Shown: positions 30,785-39,068 of the stretch, one piece after another | How the letters are laid out: every line of letters starts with the position of its first letter | How positions within the stretch are numbered: the stretch's first letter is position 1 | NCBI RefSeq assembly: GCF_009760915.1 | Contig: NZ_VIDQ01000001.1 | Location: 296,596 to 360,595, forward strand | Direction of reading: 5' to 3' | DNA: 64,000 bases | Origin: Azohydromonas aeria | Lineage (GTDB): Bacteria > Pseudomonadota > Gammaproteobacteria > Burkholderiales > Burkholderiaceae_C | Notes under the pieces: model-generated | Databases searched by the model: none | What the model saw: the letters and a program-made list of their open reading frames with translations, nothing else | Told to the model about the DNA's origin: nothing | Position numbers and translations under genes: made by a program

Positions 30785-31705
30785 TCAGAGGTCCAGGGTC
30801 ATGCCGTCCTCGCACACGGCGATGCCGGCACGATCCAGCGCGGCGCGCTCCGGAGAGTCCGCGTCGAGGATGGGATTGGTGTTGTTGATGTGGATGAGCA
30901 GCCGGCGCGTCGAGGCGGGCAGTTTCCCGAGCCACTCGACCATGCCGCCGGGTCCGCTTTGCGCCAGGTGGCCGATGTCGTGCGCGGTCTTGCGGCTCAG
31001 GCCCAGGCGCTGCATCTCGTCGTTGGTCCAGAAGGTGCCGTCCACCATCACGGCGTCGGCCGCGTGCATGGCCTCGGCCACCCGCGGGTCGATTTCGCCC
31101 AGCCCCGGCGCGTAGAACAGCGTCCTGCCGCTGCGCGGGTCGGTCACGATCAGGCCGATGTTGTCGCCCGGCACCGGCGCGTCGCGGTGCGGCGAGTAGG
31201 GCGCGGCCTTGCTGGACAGGGCGATGGCGCGGAAGGTCAGCGGCGCCAGGCCCGGGATTTCAAAGACCGAGCCGTCGGGCTCGATGCGGTGCCGGTCCAC
31301 GCCGCAGTAGTGCTGCAGCACGCGGAAGATCGGGTTGCCGGTGGAGAGGTCCTCGGCCACCGGGTCGGTGCACCACAGCGGCAGCGGGCTGCCGCGCTCG
31401 CGCAGCATGAACAGGCCGGTGGCATGGTCGATCTGCCCGTCCATCAGCAGCACGGCGGCGATGGCGGTGTCGCGGATGGCGCGGCCCGGCTGCAGCGCCG
31501 GGGTGGCCTTGATCTGCTGGAGGATGTCCGGCGAGGCGTTGAGCAGCAGCCCGTCGCCGCCCGCGTCGGGCTGGATGAAGATGGACGATTGCGTGCGCGC
31601 CTTGGCGCGCAGCGTGCCCGCGCGCAGCCCGGCGCAGTTGCGGCAGTTGCAGTTCCACTGCGGAAAGCCCCCGCCCGCGGCGGAGCCCAGGATCGTGATG
31701 CGCAT
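30785..31705 (-). CDS. pqqB: PQQ biosynthesis protein PqqB (metallo-beta-lactamase fold)
   Basis: PqqB is thought to hydroxylate the crosslinked Glu-Tyr intermediate. The 306-residue protein begins [20 protein letters not shown], followed by CRNC, and has [16 protein letters not shown] and [11 protein letters not shown]. These replace the complete HxHxDH set of classical metallo-hydrolases, as usual in PqqB. The gap to pqqA is 118 bases and holds a strong hairpin. Confidence 0.97.
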   Translation of the reverse strand: MRITILGSAAGGGFPQWNCNCRNCAGLRAGTLRAKARTQSSIFIQPDAGGDGLLLNASPDILQQIKATPALQPGRAIRDTAIAAVLLMDGQIDHATGLFMLRERGSPLPLWCTDPVAEDLSTGNPIFRVLQHYCGVDRHRIEPDGSVFEIPGLAPLTFRAIALSSKAAPYSPHRDAPVPGDNIGLIVTDPRSGRTLFYAPGLGEIDPRVAEAMHAADAVMVDGTFWTNDEMQRLGLSRKTAHDIGHLAQSGPGGMVEWLGKLPASTRRLLIHINNTNPILDADSPERAALDRAGIAVCEDGMTLDL

Positions 31706-31753
31706 GGCGTCCCGTGTCTCGTCTGGATTCTTCTTTTGTCTGGCCGGATGTGG

Positions 31754-31787
31754 GCGGGGCGGCACGGCTTGCACCGTGCCGCCCCGC
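31754..31787 (-). promoter_or_regulatory. Perfect hairpin between pqqA and pqqB
   Basis: A 14-bp perfect inverted repeat (31754-31767 with 31774-31787, six-base loop) lies between pqqA and pqqB. It has no U-tract, so it is better seen as an RNA-stability or attenuation element that would leave more pqqA than pqqB-E message. That fits the stoichiometric consumption of the PqqA peptide. Confidence 0.7.
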
Positions 31788-31823
31788 TGATCCACTCAGT
31801 GGTTCAGGCGCTCGATCGATCGA

Positions 31824-31898
31824 TCAGCGCGCCGCCACGTACATCGTGATCTCGAAGCCGAAGCGCAGATCGGTGGCGGCGGGGGTCGTCCATTGCAT
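31824..31898 (-). CDS. pqqA: PQQ precursor peptide PqqA (24 aa)
   Basis: This short frame encodes 24 residues and contains the obligatory Glu-x-x-x-Tyr motif (EITMY), whose two side chains become PQQ, preceded by FGF and followed by VAAR. A strong ribosome site, AAAAAAGGAG, lies seven bases before the ATG on the minus strand. It is the first gene of pqqABCDE. Its Met-Gln-Trp-Thr start resembles other proteobacterial PqqA peptides. Confidence 0.96.
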   Translation of the reverse strand: MQWTTPAATDLRFGFEITMYVAAR

Positions 31899-31949
31899 GT
31901 CAGGTCTCCTTTTTTCGGGTTGGTCGCGGCGCCGAAGGTGGCGTCCGCG

Positions 31950-31962
31950 GGAACAACGTTCC
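31950..31962. promoter_or_regulatory. 13-bp palindrome between pqqA and the divergent peptidase operon
   Basis: GGAAC, a three-base spacer AAC, then GTTCC forms a perfect inverted repeat about 52 bases upstream of the pqqA start. The two-component regulator encoded at 34458-35087 belongs to the diverging unit, so this is a possible binding site. There is no direct evidence. Confidence 0.35.
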
Positions 31963-32040
31963 GGAGCCCATGGTGCGGCCGATGCCCGCGCCGCCACAGG
32001 CCCGCGCTCTGGATTCGCGCCTCATGAAAATCATGAATCT

Positions 32041-32079
32041 GCAAGCCGCCCTGAGGGGGGCTTGCGCGGTGGCTACCAT
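32041..32079 (+). promoter_or_regulatory. Inverted repeat and -10-like box before the iminopeptidase gene
   Basis: GCAAGCCGCCC at 32041-32051 and GGGGGGCTTGC at 32055-32065 form an 11-bp inverted repeat with one mismatch and a three-base loop. TACCAT at 32074-32079 fits a -10 box, and CTGAGG at 32051-32056 is a weak -35 at 17 bases. The repeat therefore overlaps the putative -35, an operator-like arrangement. Confidence 0.4.
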
Positions 32080-32086
32080 CGCCCTC

Positions 32087-33001
32087 GTGTCCGAGCTTTA
32101 TGAATTCCCCGCCGGCCCCGCGCCGCGCACCCATGCCCTGCCCGTGGGGCACGGCCACGTGCTGCACGTGGAGGAGTGGGGCCACCCCGACGGCCTGCCC
32201 GTGCTCCTCCTGCACGGCGGCCCGGGCTCGGGCTGCAGCCCGCTGCTGCGCCGCGGTTTCAACCTGCAGCAGTACCGGCTGATCTGCCCGGACCAGCGCG
32301 GCGCCGGGCGCAGCACGCCGCGCGGGGAGGTCGCCCACAACACCACGGCCAAGCTCGTGGACGACCTGTGGCTGCTGCGCCGGCGGCTCGGCATCGAGCG
32401 CTGGCTTGTGGTCGGCGGCTCCTGGGGCGCGACGCTGGCGCTGGCGCACGCGCTGGACCAGGCCGAGGCCGTGTCCGGGCTGCTGCTGCGCAACACGTTC
32501 CTGGCGCGCGAGGCGGACATCGAGGACTTCTTCGACGGCGCCCCCGAGCCGCTGGTGCCCGACTGGCGCACGCTGCCCGACCTGGACGCGGCCGACGCGG
32601 CGCAGGCCCGGGCGCTGGCGCTGCTGTGGTGGGGCTGGGAGCGCCGCCGCTGCGGCCAGGACGACGCCGCGCCGCCGCCCGAAGGCGAGGCGCTGGACGC
32701 GCTGCTGGACCGCTACCGGGTGCAGGCGCACTACCTGCGCAACGGCTGCTGGCTGCAGTCGCCGCCGCTGCTGGAGCGCTGCGCGGCGCTGCCGCGGGTG
32801 CCGATTCACCTGCTGCACGGCGCCGAGGACCGGGTCTGCCCGCCCGAAGGCAGCGTGGCGCTGCGCGAGGCCGTGCCCTGGGCCACCCTGGACATGCTGC
32901 CCGGTGTCGGCCACGACCCGGCGCACCCGCTGCTGCAGGACGCCCTGGCGCGCGCGCTGGACGCCTTCGCGGCGCGGGGCGATTTCGGGGCGGCTGAATG
33001 A
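32087..33001 (+). CDS. Proline iminopeptidase-like alpha/beta hydrolase (family S33)
   Basis: This 304-residue cytosolic alpha/beta hydrolase has the S33 signature HGGPGSGCSP (oxyanion hole), DQRGAGRS, the nucleophile Ser in GGSWGATLAL, and a C-terminal HGAEDRVCP and VGHDPAHP supplying Asp and His. Family members remove N-terminal proline from peptides. I chose the GTG at 32087, just after a possible -10 box; an ATG at 32024 would add an unusual 21-residue hydrophobic start. It overlaps the histidine kinase gene by ATGA and diverges from pqqA. A role in clearing peptide fragments during PQQ synthesis is speculation. Confidence 0.82.
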   Translation: MSELYEFPAGPAPRTHALPVGHGHVLHVEEWGHPDGLPVLLLHGGPGSGCSPLLRRGFNLQQYRLICPDQRGAGRSTPRGEVAHNTTAKLVDDLWLLRRRLGIERWLVVGGSWGATLALAHALDQAEAVSGLLLRNTFLAREADIEDFFDGAPEPLVPDWRTLPDLDAADAAQARALALLWWGWERRRCGQDDAAPPPEGEALDALLDRYRVQAHYLRNGCWLQSPPLLERCAALPRVPIHLLHGAEDRVCPPEGSVALREAVPWATLDMLPGVGHDPAHPLLQDALARALDAFAARGDFGAAE

Positions 33002-34461
33002 GCGTGCTGGAGCCGCCGGTGGCCATGCCCGACGACCCCCCCGCGCCGCCCGCGTCCGCCCCGGCGCCCACGCGCCCCGGCCTGACGCTGCGCGCCCAGG
33101 TCAACGGGCTGGTCGGGCTGCTGACCGTGCTGTTCGTGGCCTGGCTGCTGGTGCTCAAGCTGGGCAACCTGCGCGACTCGGTGAAGGAGGAGGTCGTGGC
33201 CGCCAACCGCGTCGCCACGCAGCTGCTCAACCGCACCGCCTGGCTGGCGGCCTCGCAGGGCTCGCCGGGCATGGTCGGCTTCCTCAACGGGCTTGGGCGC
33301 ATCCGCTCCAACGAGGTGACCTTCACCGACCCGCAGGGCCAGGTGCTCTACACCTCGCCGCCCTCGGCCTACAAGGCCGGGCGCGACGCGCCGGACTGGT
33401 TCGAGCGCGCCATCGCGCCGGTACCGCTGGTGCAGGCCTACGAATTCCCGGGCGGGCGGCTGGAGGTGCGCTCCAACGCCTCGCGCGCCGTGCTCGACGC
33501 CTGGGACGAGCTGCTGCGCTTCGCCACCGTGGCGCTGGCGCTGCTGGTGCTGCTCAATGCGCTGGTGTTCTGGCTGGTCGGGCGCGCGGTGCGGCCCTTC
33601 AAGCGCATCGAGCAGGCGCTGGGCGAGCTGGAATCGGGCCGCTTCGACGCGCGGCTGCCGCCGCTGCGCGGGCGCGAGGCGGCGGCCATCGGCCGCGCCT
33701 TCAACCGCATGGTGGGGCAGCTGCGCGCGCACATCGACACCGAGAAGCGCGCCGTGCTGGCCGAGCGCCGCCTGGGCGACAGCCGCGAGCTCGCGCGCTG
33801 GCTGGACCACCACATCGAGCAGGAGCGGCGCAGCATCGCGCGCGAGCTGCACGACGAGCTGGGCCAGTCCGTGACCGCCATCCGCTCCCTGGCGCTGGCG
33901 GTGGCGCGCCGGGTGCAGGACGCCGAGTCGCGCCAGGCGGCGCAGATCATTGCCGACGAGTCCTCGCGCCTGTACGACGCCATGCACGGGCTGATCCCGC
34001 GCCTGGCGCCGCTGGTGCTCGACAGCATGGGCCTGAGCGCGGCGCTGCAGGACCTGGTCGAGCGCACGCGCCGCGCGCACCCGGCGCTGCAGCTCTCGCT
34101 GCAGCTGCCGGCCGAGCTCGCGCCGCTGGCGCCCGAAGCCGCGCTGGCGCTGTACCGCGCCGCGCAGGAAGGCTTGACCAACGCGCTGCGCCACGGCGCG
34201 GCCACGCGCATCGAGCTGCGGCTGTGGCAGGAGGAGGGGGCCGGCGAAGTGCACCTGCGCCTGCGCGACGACGGCCGCGGCCTGCCCGCGCAGTGGCAGG
34301 AGCGCCCGGGACACCACGGTTTGCGCTGGCTGGAGGAGCGCGTGGGCAGCCTGGGCGGACGGCTGTCCGTGCAGCCCGCCGCGCCGCAGGGGGTGGAATT
34401 GCAGGTGGCGCTGCCGCTGGGGGCGGGATCCGCCGCCAATGAACACAAGGAGTCGCCGTGA
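32998..34461 (+). CDS. Sensor histidine kinase (NarX/LiaS-like, HisKA_3)
   Basis: This 487-residue membrane kinase has a transmembrane helix at about residues 35-58, a periplasmic domain of about 115 residues, and a second helix at about 178-198. A HAMP linker, the HisKA_3 dimerisation domain with His285 in SIARELHDELGQS, and a HATPase domain (N-box AAQEGLTNALRHG) follow. The periplasmic part contains PPSAYKAGRDAPDWF but no sensor fold I can name. It starts inside the iminopeptidase stop (ATGA) and overlaps the regulator at its end, forming a three-gene operon. Confidence 0.92.
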   Translation: MSVLEPPVAMPDDPPAPPASAPAPTRPGLTLRAQVNGLVGLLTVLFVAWLLVLKLGNLRDSVKEEVVAANRVATQLLNRTAWLAASQGSPGMVGFLNGLGRIRSNEVTFTDPQGQVLYTSPPSAYKAGRDAPDWFERAIAPVPLVQAYEFPGGRLEVRSNASRAVLDAWDELLRFATVALALLVLLNALVFWLVGRAVRPFKRIEQALGELESGRFDARLPPLRGREAAAIGRAFNRMVGQLRAHIDTEKRAVLAERRLGDSRELARWLDHHIEQERRSIARELHDELGQSVTAIRSLALAVARRVQDAESRQAAQIIADESSRLYDAMHGLIPRLAPLVLDSMGLSAALQDLVERTRRAHPALQLSLQLPAELAPLAPEAALALYRAAQEGLTNALRHGAATRIELRLWQEEGAGEVHLRLRDDGRGLPAQWQERPGHHGLRWLEERVGSLGGRLSVQPAAPQGVELQVALPLGAGSAANEHKESP

Positions 34462-35087
34462 CGCGCGCGCTGCTGGTGGACGACCACGCGCTGGTGCGCA
34501 TGGGTTTCCGGATGCTGCTGGCCGATGCCGGCATCGAGGTCGTGGGCGAGGCCGGCGACGGCGAGCAGGCCGTGCAGCTCTACGCCTCGCTGCGCCCGGA
34601 CGTGGTGCTGATGGACCTGTCCATGCCGGGCATGGGCGGGCTGGAGGCGGTGCGCCGGCTGGTGGCGCAGGATGCGCGCGCGCGCATCCTGGTGCTGTCG
34701 GCGCACGAGGACACCGCCCACCCGCAGCGCGTGCTGCGCGCCGGCGCGCTGGGCTACCTGGCCAAGCGCTCCGCGCCCGACGAGCTCGTCGCCGCCGTGC
34801 GCGCGGTGGCCGAAGGGCGCCGCCACGTGGACGCGCGCACCGCGCAGGCGCTGGCGCTGGCGCAGCTCGAAGGCGATGCCAACCCGGTGGACCTGCTGTC
34901 CGAGCGCGAGTTCGCCGTCTTCATCCAGCTCGCGCGCGGGCGCAGCGTGGCGCAGATCGCGGCGGACCTGAAGCTTTCGCCCAGCACCGTGGGCACGCAC
35001 CTCTACCACGTCAAGCAGAAGCTCGGCGCCAGCAACCAGTCCGAGCTCACGCTGGTGGCGCTGCGCTGGGGGCTGCTGCAGGCCTGA
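34458..35087 (+). CDS. NarL/FixJ-family response regulator
   Basis: This 209-residue regulator has a receiver domain with phospho-acceptor Asp53 in VVLMDLSMPG, Thr/Ser replaced by Ser in VLSAHED, and Lys in LAKRS. A LuxR-type helix-turn-helix is at about residues 145-200 (LSEREFAVFIQLARGRSVAQIAADL, then LSPSTVGTHLYHVKQKL). It is the obvious partner of the overlapping kinase. PQQ genes and PQQ-dependent dehydrogenases are controlled by regulators of this class in other bacteria, so a link to the divergent pqq operon is plausible but not shown. Confidence 0.92.
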   Translation: MTRALLVDDHALVRMGFRMLLADAGIEVVGEAGDGEQAVQLYASLRPDVVLMDLSMPGMGGLEAVRRLVAQDARARILVLSAHEDTAHPQRVLRAGALGYLAKRSAPDELVAAVRAVAEGRRHVDARTAQALALAQLEGDANPVDLLSEREFAVFIQLARGRSVAQIAADLKLSPSTVGTHLYHVKQKLGASNQSELTLVALRWGLLQA

Positions 35088-35127
35088 ACGGGCCGCGCCG
35101 GCCCCGGGACGGGCCCGGGCCCGGGCC

Positions 35128-35144
35128 ATGCGAATGCATCGCAT
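35128..35144. promoter_or_regulatory. 17-bp palindrome upstream of bfr
   Basis: ATGCGA at 35128-35133 and TCGCAT at 35139-35144 flank ATGCA, giving a near-perfect dyad about 94 bases before the bacterioferritin start. It does not look like a Fur box. A second GTGATGCA follows at 35151-35158. It could be an operator for an iron or iron-sulphur regulator. Confidence 0.4.
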
Positions 35145-35237
35145 CCAGAGCGTGATGCAAGGGACAAAGGCCCGGCCGGCGCCGCGGCGGCCAAAATCCG
35201 AGTTCTCCGCTCAACAACAACCCCCCAAGGAGTGCTC

Positions 35238-35717
35238 ATGAAGGGTGATCCCCAAGTCATCGACTTTCTCAACGCCCAGCTCAAGAACGAGCTCACGGCG
35301 ATCAACCAGTACTTCCTGCACTACCGGATGCTCAAGCACTGGGGCTTCGGGCGCTGGGCCAAGCACGAGTACGACGAGTCCATCGAGGAGATGAAGCACG
35401 CGGACAAGATCATCGACCGCATCCTCATGCTCGAAGGCCTGCCCAACCTGCAGGACCTGGGCAAGCTGCTCATCGGCGAGAACGCCATCGAGACGCTGAG
35501 CTGCGACCTCAAGCTGGAAATCGGCTCGGCCGTGGTGCTGCGCGACGCCATCCAGCACTGCGAGTCGGTGCGCGACTACGTCACGCGCGACCTGCTCACC
35601 GACATCCTGGAGGACACCGAGGAGCACATCGAGTACCTCGAAACCCAGATCGACCTCGTGGGCCAGGTCGGCGAGCAGAACTACCTGCAGTCGCAGATGG
35701 ACCACAGCGGCAGCTGA
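35238..35717 (+). CDS. bfr: Bacterioferritin
   Basis: This 159-residue ferritin-like subunit stores iron in a 24-mer with intersubunit haem. The ferroxidase ligands Glu18, Glu51 and His54 are present, as is Met52, the haem ligand that separates bacterioferritin from ferritin. [10 protein letters not shown] supplies the second metal-site Glu and His. The ATG at 35238 has AAGGAG at 35227-35232; the frame start at 35232 would add two residues. Its release partner bfd lies 189 bases downstream behind its own promoter. Confidence 0.97.
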   Translation: MKGDPQVIDFLNAQLKNELTAINQYFLHYRMLKHWGFGRWAKHEYDESIEEMKHADKIIDRILMLEGLPNLQDLGKLLIGENAIETLSCDLKLEIGSAVVLRDAIQHCESVRDYVTRDLLTDILEDTEEHIEYLETQIDLVGQVGEQNYLQSQMDHSGS

Positions 35718-35849
35718 CGGCCGGGCGCTGCCTTCGGGCGGCGGCGCGGCGCCGCAGCACTCCGCGCCGTGCCGCCGTCCCGTCCCGGTGCGAGCCGGCA
35801 CAGCCCCGTTGCTGCGACGCACCAAGCCCCTGCGTTTCAGACGGAATAC

Positions 35850-35879
35850 TTGCTGAGAAGCATTCTCATTTGCCATACT
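35850..35879 (+). promoter_or_regulatory. bfd promoter with overlapping Fur-box-like dyad
   Basis: TTGCTG at 35850-35855 and CATACT at 35874-35879 with 18 bases between form a promoter. A perfect dyad TGAGAA-GCA-TTCTCA at 35854-35868 lies across the spacer and matches 11 of 15 positions of the 7-1-7 Fur core. Iron repression of bfd, as known in E. coli and Pseudomonas, is the likely outcome. Confidence 0.7.
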
Positions 35880-35906
35880 GGCGTCACTTCATCAGTGAGT
35901 GCCGCC

Positions 35907-36173
35907 ATGATCGTCTGCCTGTGCCATCGAATCAGCGACCGCGACATCCGCGAGGCCGTGCGCACGGGCACCCGTGACTTCGAGGAACTGCAGGACGACA
36001 CCTGCATCGCCCGCAACTGCGGCTGCTGCCACGACTGCGCGGTGGAGGTGTTCGACACGGCGCTGGCCAGCCACGCCAACCTCACCAGCATCGCCGCCGT
36101 GACTGGCGGCAAGCCCGCCGCCCCGGCGCCGGCCGCACCGCGCCGCACGGTGTACTCGCTGGTGCCGGTGTGA
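35907..36173 (+). CDS. bfd: Bacterioferritin-associated ferredoxin
   Basis: This 88-residue [2Fe-2S] protein of the BFD family begins MIVCLCHRISDRDIREAV, with the first two cluster cysteines, and has NCGCCHDC with the other ligands. The family delivers electrons to bacterioferritin to release stored iron, which suits its place next to bfr. The C-terminus adds an Ala/Pro tail of about 20 residues. The ATG at 35907 is the standard start. Confidence 0.93.
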   Translation: MIVCLCHRISDRDIREAVRTGTRDFEELQDDTCIARNCGCCHDCAVEVFDTALASHANLTSIAAVTGGKPAAPAPAAPRRTVYSLVPV

Positions 36174-36230
36174 CGGCTTGAAGTGATGAAGTCGCGGGCC
36201 GTGGTGGCCCGCGTGGTCTGAAGGATGCAG

Positions 36231-36251
36231 ATGCCCGCCCATGGCGGGCAT
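36231..36251. terminator. Hairpin between convergent bfd and kbp
   Basis: ATGCCCGCC at 36231-36239 and GGCGGGCAT at 36243-36251 form a nine-base stem with a three-base loop, followed by CGTCGTTTC. The U-tract is poor, so it is a weak terminator candidate. Confidence 0.5.
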
Positions 36252-36290
36252 CGTCGTTTCCGGGCCGGTTGCAGCCGTCAGCCGACGGCT

Positions 36291-36809
36291 TTACTGCTTC
36301 GCCGGAATCCGCAGCACCTGGCCCGGGTAGATCTTGTTCGGGTCCGAGAGCATCGGCTTGTTGGCCTCGAAGATGCGCTGGTACTCGTTAGGGCTGCCGT
36401 AGAACTTGGCCGAGATCTTCGAGAGCGTGTCGCCCGAGGCCACGGTGTGGAACTGCGCCGGCGCTTCGGCGGCCTGGGCCACCGTCATCTGGTCGGTCAC
36501 GCCGGCCACGCCCTGCACGTTGCCGGCGGCCAGCAGCACCTTTTCCTTGGTGGCTTGGTCCGGGGCCTGGCCGGCGACGGTGGCGGTCGAGGTGGCGCCG
36601 TCAAAGGTGATCTGCAGCCCCTGCACTTGCAATCCGAGCTGCTGCACGTAGCGCTCGATGGCGTCGCCGGCTTCCTGGTTCAGCTTGGCCACGTCGGCCT
36701 GCGTCGGCGCCGCGGCCGGCGCGGCGGCGGCACCGGCGGCCGGCTTGTCGGCCCCGCCACGGTGGAACAGCTTCTCGCCGGCTTCCTTCACGAAGTTCAA
36801 CAGACCCAT
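36291..36809 (-). CDS. kbp: BON and LysM domain protein, Kbp/YgaU-like
   Basis: This 172-residue protein has the conserved MGLLNFVKEAGEKLF start, an Ala/Pro linker, and a BON domain at about residues 40-105 with GLQITFDGATSTATVAGQA. A C-terminal LysM domain at about 118-170 has HTVASGDTLSKISAKFYG. The combination is that of Kbp (YgaU), a cytoplasmic potassium-binding protein in E. coli. There is no signal peptide. It lies alone between bfd (convergent) and ureG (same strand, 95 bases apart). Confidence 0.88.
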   Translation of the reverse strand: MGLLNFVKEAGEKLFHRGGADKPAAGAAAAPAAAPTQADVAKLNQEAGDAIERYVQQLGLQVQGLQITFDGATSTATVAGQAPDQATKEKVLLAAGNVQGVAGVTDQMTVAQAAEAPAQFHTVASGDTLSKISAKFYGSPNEYQRIFEANKPMLSDPNKIYPGQVLRIPAKQ

Positions 36810-36904
36810 GGGTGCTCCTTGCTTGAATCGGGAAGCACCCCAGGGCAGGCGGCGTGCCCCCGGGGCGGGAGCGTTGGGGACGGATACGCCTGTGACGCGG
36901 GCGT

Positions 36905-37552
36905 TCAGCCCTGGCGCAGCATTCCGCGCGTCTCGATGAACTCGACCACGTCCTGCAGCCCCTGCTTCGTGCGCAGGTTGGTCATGACGTAGGGCCGGCT
37001 CGGCCGCATGCGCTTCGTGTCGGCCTCCATCACCGCCAAGTCGGCGCCGACGTGCGGCGCCAGGTCGGTCTTGTTGATGACGAACAGGTCGCTCTTGGTG
37101 ATGCCGGGGCCGCCCTTGCGCGGGATCTTCTCGCCCGCGGCCACGTCGATGACGTAGATGGTGAGATCGGACAGCTCGGGGCTGAAGGTGGCGGCGAGGT
37201 TGTCGCCGCCGGACTCGATGAACACCACGTCCGCGTCCGGAAACTTCTCCAGCATCCGGTCCACCGCTTCGAGGTTGATGGAGGCGTCCTCGCGGATCGC
37301 CGTGTGCGGGCAGCCGCCCGTCTCCACGCCCATGATGCGTTCCGGTTCCAGCGCGCCGGCCACCGTCAGCAGCCGCTGGTCTTCCTTGGTGTAGATGTCG
37401 TTGGTGACCACCACCAGGTCCCAGCGCTCGCGCATGGTTTTACACAGCATCTCCACCAGGGTGGTCTTGCCGGAGCCCACGGGCCCACCGACGCCGACGC
37501 GCAGCGGCGGCAGTTTCTTGGTGCGGTTCGGGATCGAGTGCAGCTTGGTCAT
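36905..37552 (-). CDS. ureG: Urease accessory GTPase UreG
   Basis: UreG hydrolyses GTP to power nickel insertion into urease. The 215-residue protein has the P-loop [18 protein letters not shown], the nickel-binding Cys-Pro-His in [11 protein letters not shown] and the [10 protein letters not shown] guanine-specificity motif. It is the last gene of the ureE-F-G stretch, 20 bases after ureF. Confidence 0.97.
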   Translation of the reverse strand: MTKLHSIPNRTKKLPPLRVGVGGPVGSGKTTLVEMLCKTMRERWDLVVVTNDIYTKEDQRLLTVAGALEPERIMGVETGGCPHTAIREDASINLEAVDRMLEKFPDADVVFIESGGDNLAATFSPELSDLTIYVIDVAAGEKIPRKGGPGITKSDLFVINKTDLAPHVGADLAVMEADTKRMRPSRPYVMTNLRTKQGLQDVVEFIETRGMLRQG

Positions 37553-37572
37553 GTGACTTGTTCTTGCTTGAT

Positions 37573-38256
37573 TCAGGAACGGAACAGGCGGGAGTACTGG
37601 GTCTCGTGCCGGGCGGAGAGGATGGCCAGCATCGGCGTGAAGGCCTGGCGCGCGCCATCGTCGAGGCTGAGCGCGTGCGCCACCGCGGCGGGAATGTCGG
37701 CCGACAGGCCGGCCAGGATGCGCTGCCCCGCGCTCTGGCCCAGCGGCACGGCCTTCAAGGCGGCCTGCACCAGGTTCTCGGCCCAGCCGAAGGCGTGCGC
37801 CGTGAGCACCGCCTCCGGCGCGGCGCCGCCGCGCGCCGCGCCCAGCGCCCAGGCCACGGGCCAGGTCGGCGGTTTCAGACTGCCCAGCAGTGCCAGGCGC
37901 GCGTCGTCACCCGCACCGGGCTGGTTGCGCAGCCACTCCAGCATGGAGCGGCCCATCTGCTCGGCCTGCTGGCGCAGCTCGCTGCTCTCGCGCGTGAGCA
38001 GCACCCAGTCGTTGAGGGCGCGGATGCGGCCTTCGTCGCCGTCGCGCCAGGCCGCATGCGCGGCGGCGACGACGGCGAGATCCGCGCGCGCCAGCGACAG
38101 CGCGAGCTGGTCGCGCAGCCAGGCGCCGGCGCTACCTTCGTCGGTGACCCGGCCGCTATCGACCGCCGCCTCCAGCGCCTCGGAATAGCTGAAGCCCCCC
38201 ACCGGCAGCGCCGGCGAAGCCAGCCACAGCAGGTCGAGCAGCGCTTGCGGTGCCAT
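37573..38256 (-). CDS. ureF: Urease accessory protein UreF
   Basis: UreF bridges UreG and UreD on the apo-urease and acts in nickel delivery. The 227-residue helical protein has [29 protein letters not shown], the standard UreF opening, and the C-terminal RLFRS end. Its ATG overlaps the ureE stop (TGATG at 38256). Confidence 0.95.
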   Translation of the reverse strand: MAPQALLDLLWLASPALPVGGFSYSEALEAAVDSGRVTDEGSAGAWLRDQLALSLARADLAVVAAAHAAWRDGDEGRIRALNDWVLLTRESSELRQQAEQMGRSMLEWLRNQPGAGDDARLALLGSLKPPTWPVAWALGAARGGAAPEAVLTAHAFGWAENLVQAALKAVPLGQSAGQRILAGLSADIPAAVAHALSLDDGARQAFTPMLAILSARHETQYSRLFRS

Positions 38257-38993
38257 CAGTGCTCGTGCCCGTGGTCGTGCCCGCAGCCGGGGCCGTGCAC
38301 GTGCGGCACCGGCGCGGCCGCCACGGGAATGCCCAGCGGCTTGCCGCGCGCGGGCGCGGGCGCCGGCGCCGGGGCGTGCTCGTGCGCGTGACCGTGCCCG
38401 TGGTCATGGCCGCAGCCCGGGCCGTGCACATGGCCGTGGTCGTGCGCGTGGCCATGCGCGTGATCGTGGCCGTGGTCGTGTCCGCAGCCGGGGCCGTGGA
38501 CGTGGCCGGATTCCTGGGCCTGTTCGTGGTCATGCCCATGCCCATGGCCGCCCGCGGCATAGGCGCCGGACTCGGGCTCGAAGGCGGCCTGCGCCTCGGC
38601 CACCTGCAGGCCCATCTGGCGCAGCATCTGCGCCAGCACGTGGTCGGGCTCCAGCTTGAGGTGGTCGGGCTGCAGCTCCAGCTGCACGTGGCGGTTGCCC
38701 AGGTGGTAGGCGGCGCGCAGCAGCGCGAAGGGTTCAATGGCGCGCACTTCCAGCACCGGCTGCGGCGCGGCCTGCACCAGCACCAGCGAGCCGTCCTCGG
38801 CCACGAGCACGTCGCCGCCGCGCACCACGCTGCCGCGCGGCAGGAACACGCCCAGGGAGCGGCCCTGGCTGTCGGTGGCTTCGAAGCGGCTCTTCTGGCG
38901 CGTGTCCCAGTCGAGTTCGAGGGTGGCGGCGCGGCGGCGCAGCGCGGGCGCCAGCGATTGCCCACGGGGCAGGAGTTTGTTGACGGTCAGCAT
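38256..38993 (-). CDS. ureE: Urease nickel metallochaperone UreE with long His-rich tail
   Basis: UreE supplies nickel to the urease maturation complex. The first 155 or so residues are the normal UreE core, with [18 protein letters not shown] and [14 protein letters not shown]. The tail of about 90 residues is unusually long. It has three copies of the unit [13 protein letters not shown] separated by [12 protein letters not shown], Pro-Ala and VAAAPVP stretches, with His nearly every second residue and one Cys per unit. Each copy could bind several metal ions. The ATG at 38993 gives the family start [11 protein letters not shown]. Confidence 0.95.
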   Translation of the reverse strand: MLTVNKLLPRGQSLAPALRRRAATLELDWDTRQKSRFEATDSQGRSLGVFLPRGSVVRGGDVLVAEDGSLVLVQAAPQPVLEVRAIEPFALLRAAYHLGNRHVQLELQPDHLKLEPDHVLAQMLRQMGLQVAEAQAAFEPESGAYAAGGHGHGHDHEQAQESGHVHGPGCGHDHGHDHAHGHAHDHGHVHGPGCGHDHGHGHAHEHAPAPAPAPARGKPLGIPVAAAPVPHVHGPGCGHDHGHEH

Positions 38994-39068
38994 GGGGCGG
39001 CAGTATGCGGAATGACCGACCGGACGGCCGGTCGGGCGGGATTTCAAAAGGAGTGACAGGGCCCTGGA

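Noticed and set aside
31824..31898. Alternative pqqA start at the second ATG (31893)
   Set aside because: The second ATG is out of frame with the EITMY motif and further from the ribosome site.
38250..39056. Plus-strand frame over the His-rich ureE region
   Set aside because: Val/His/Gly-rich shadow of the ureE repeats with no family features.
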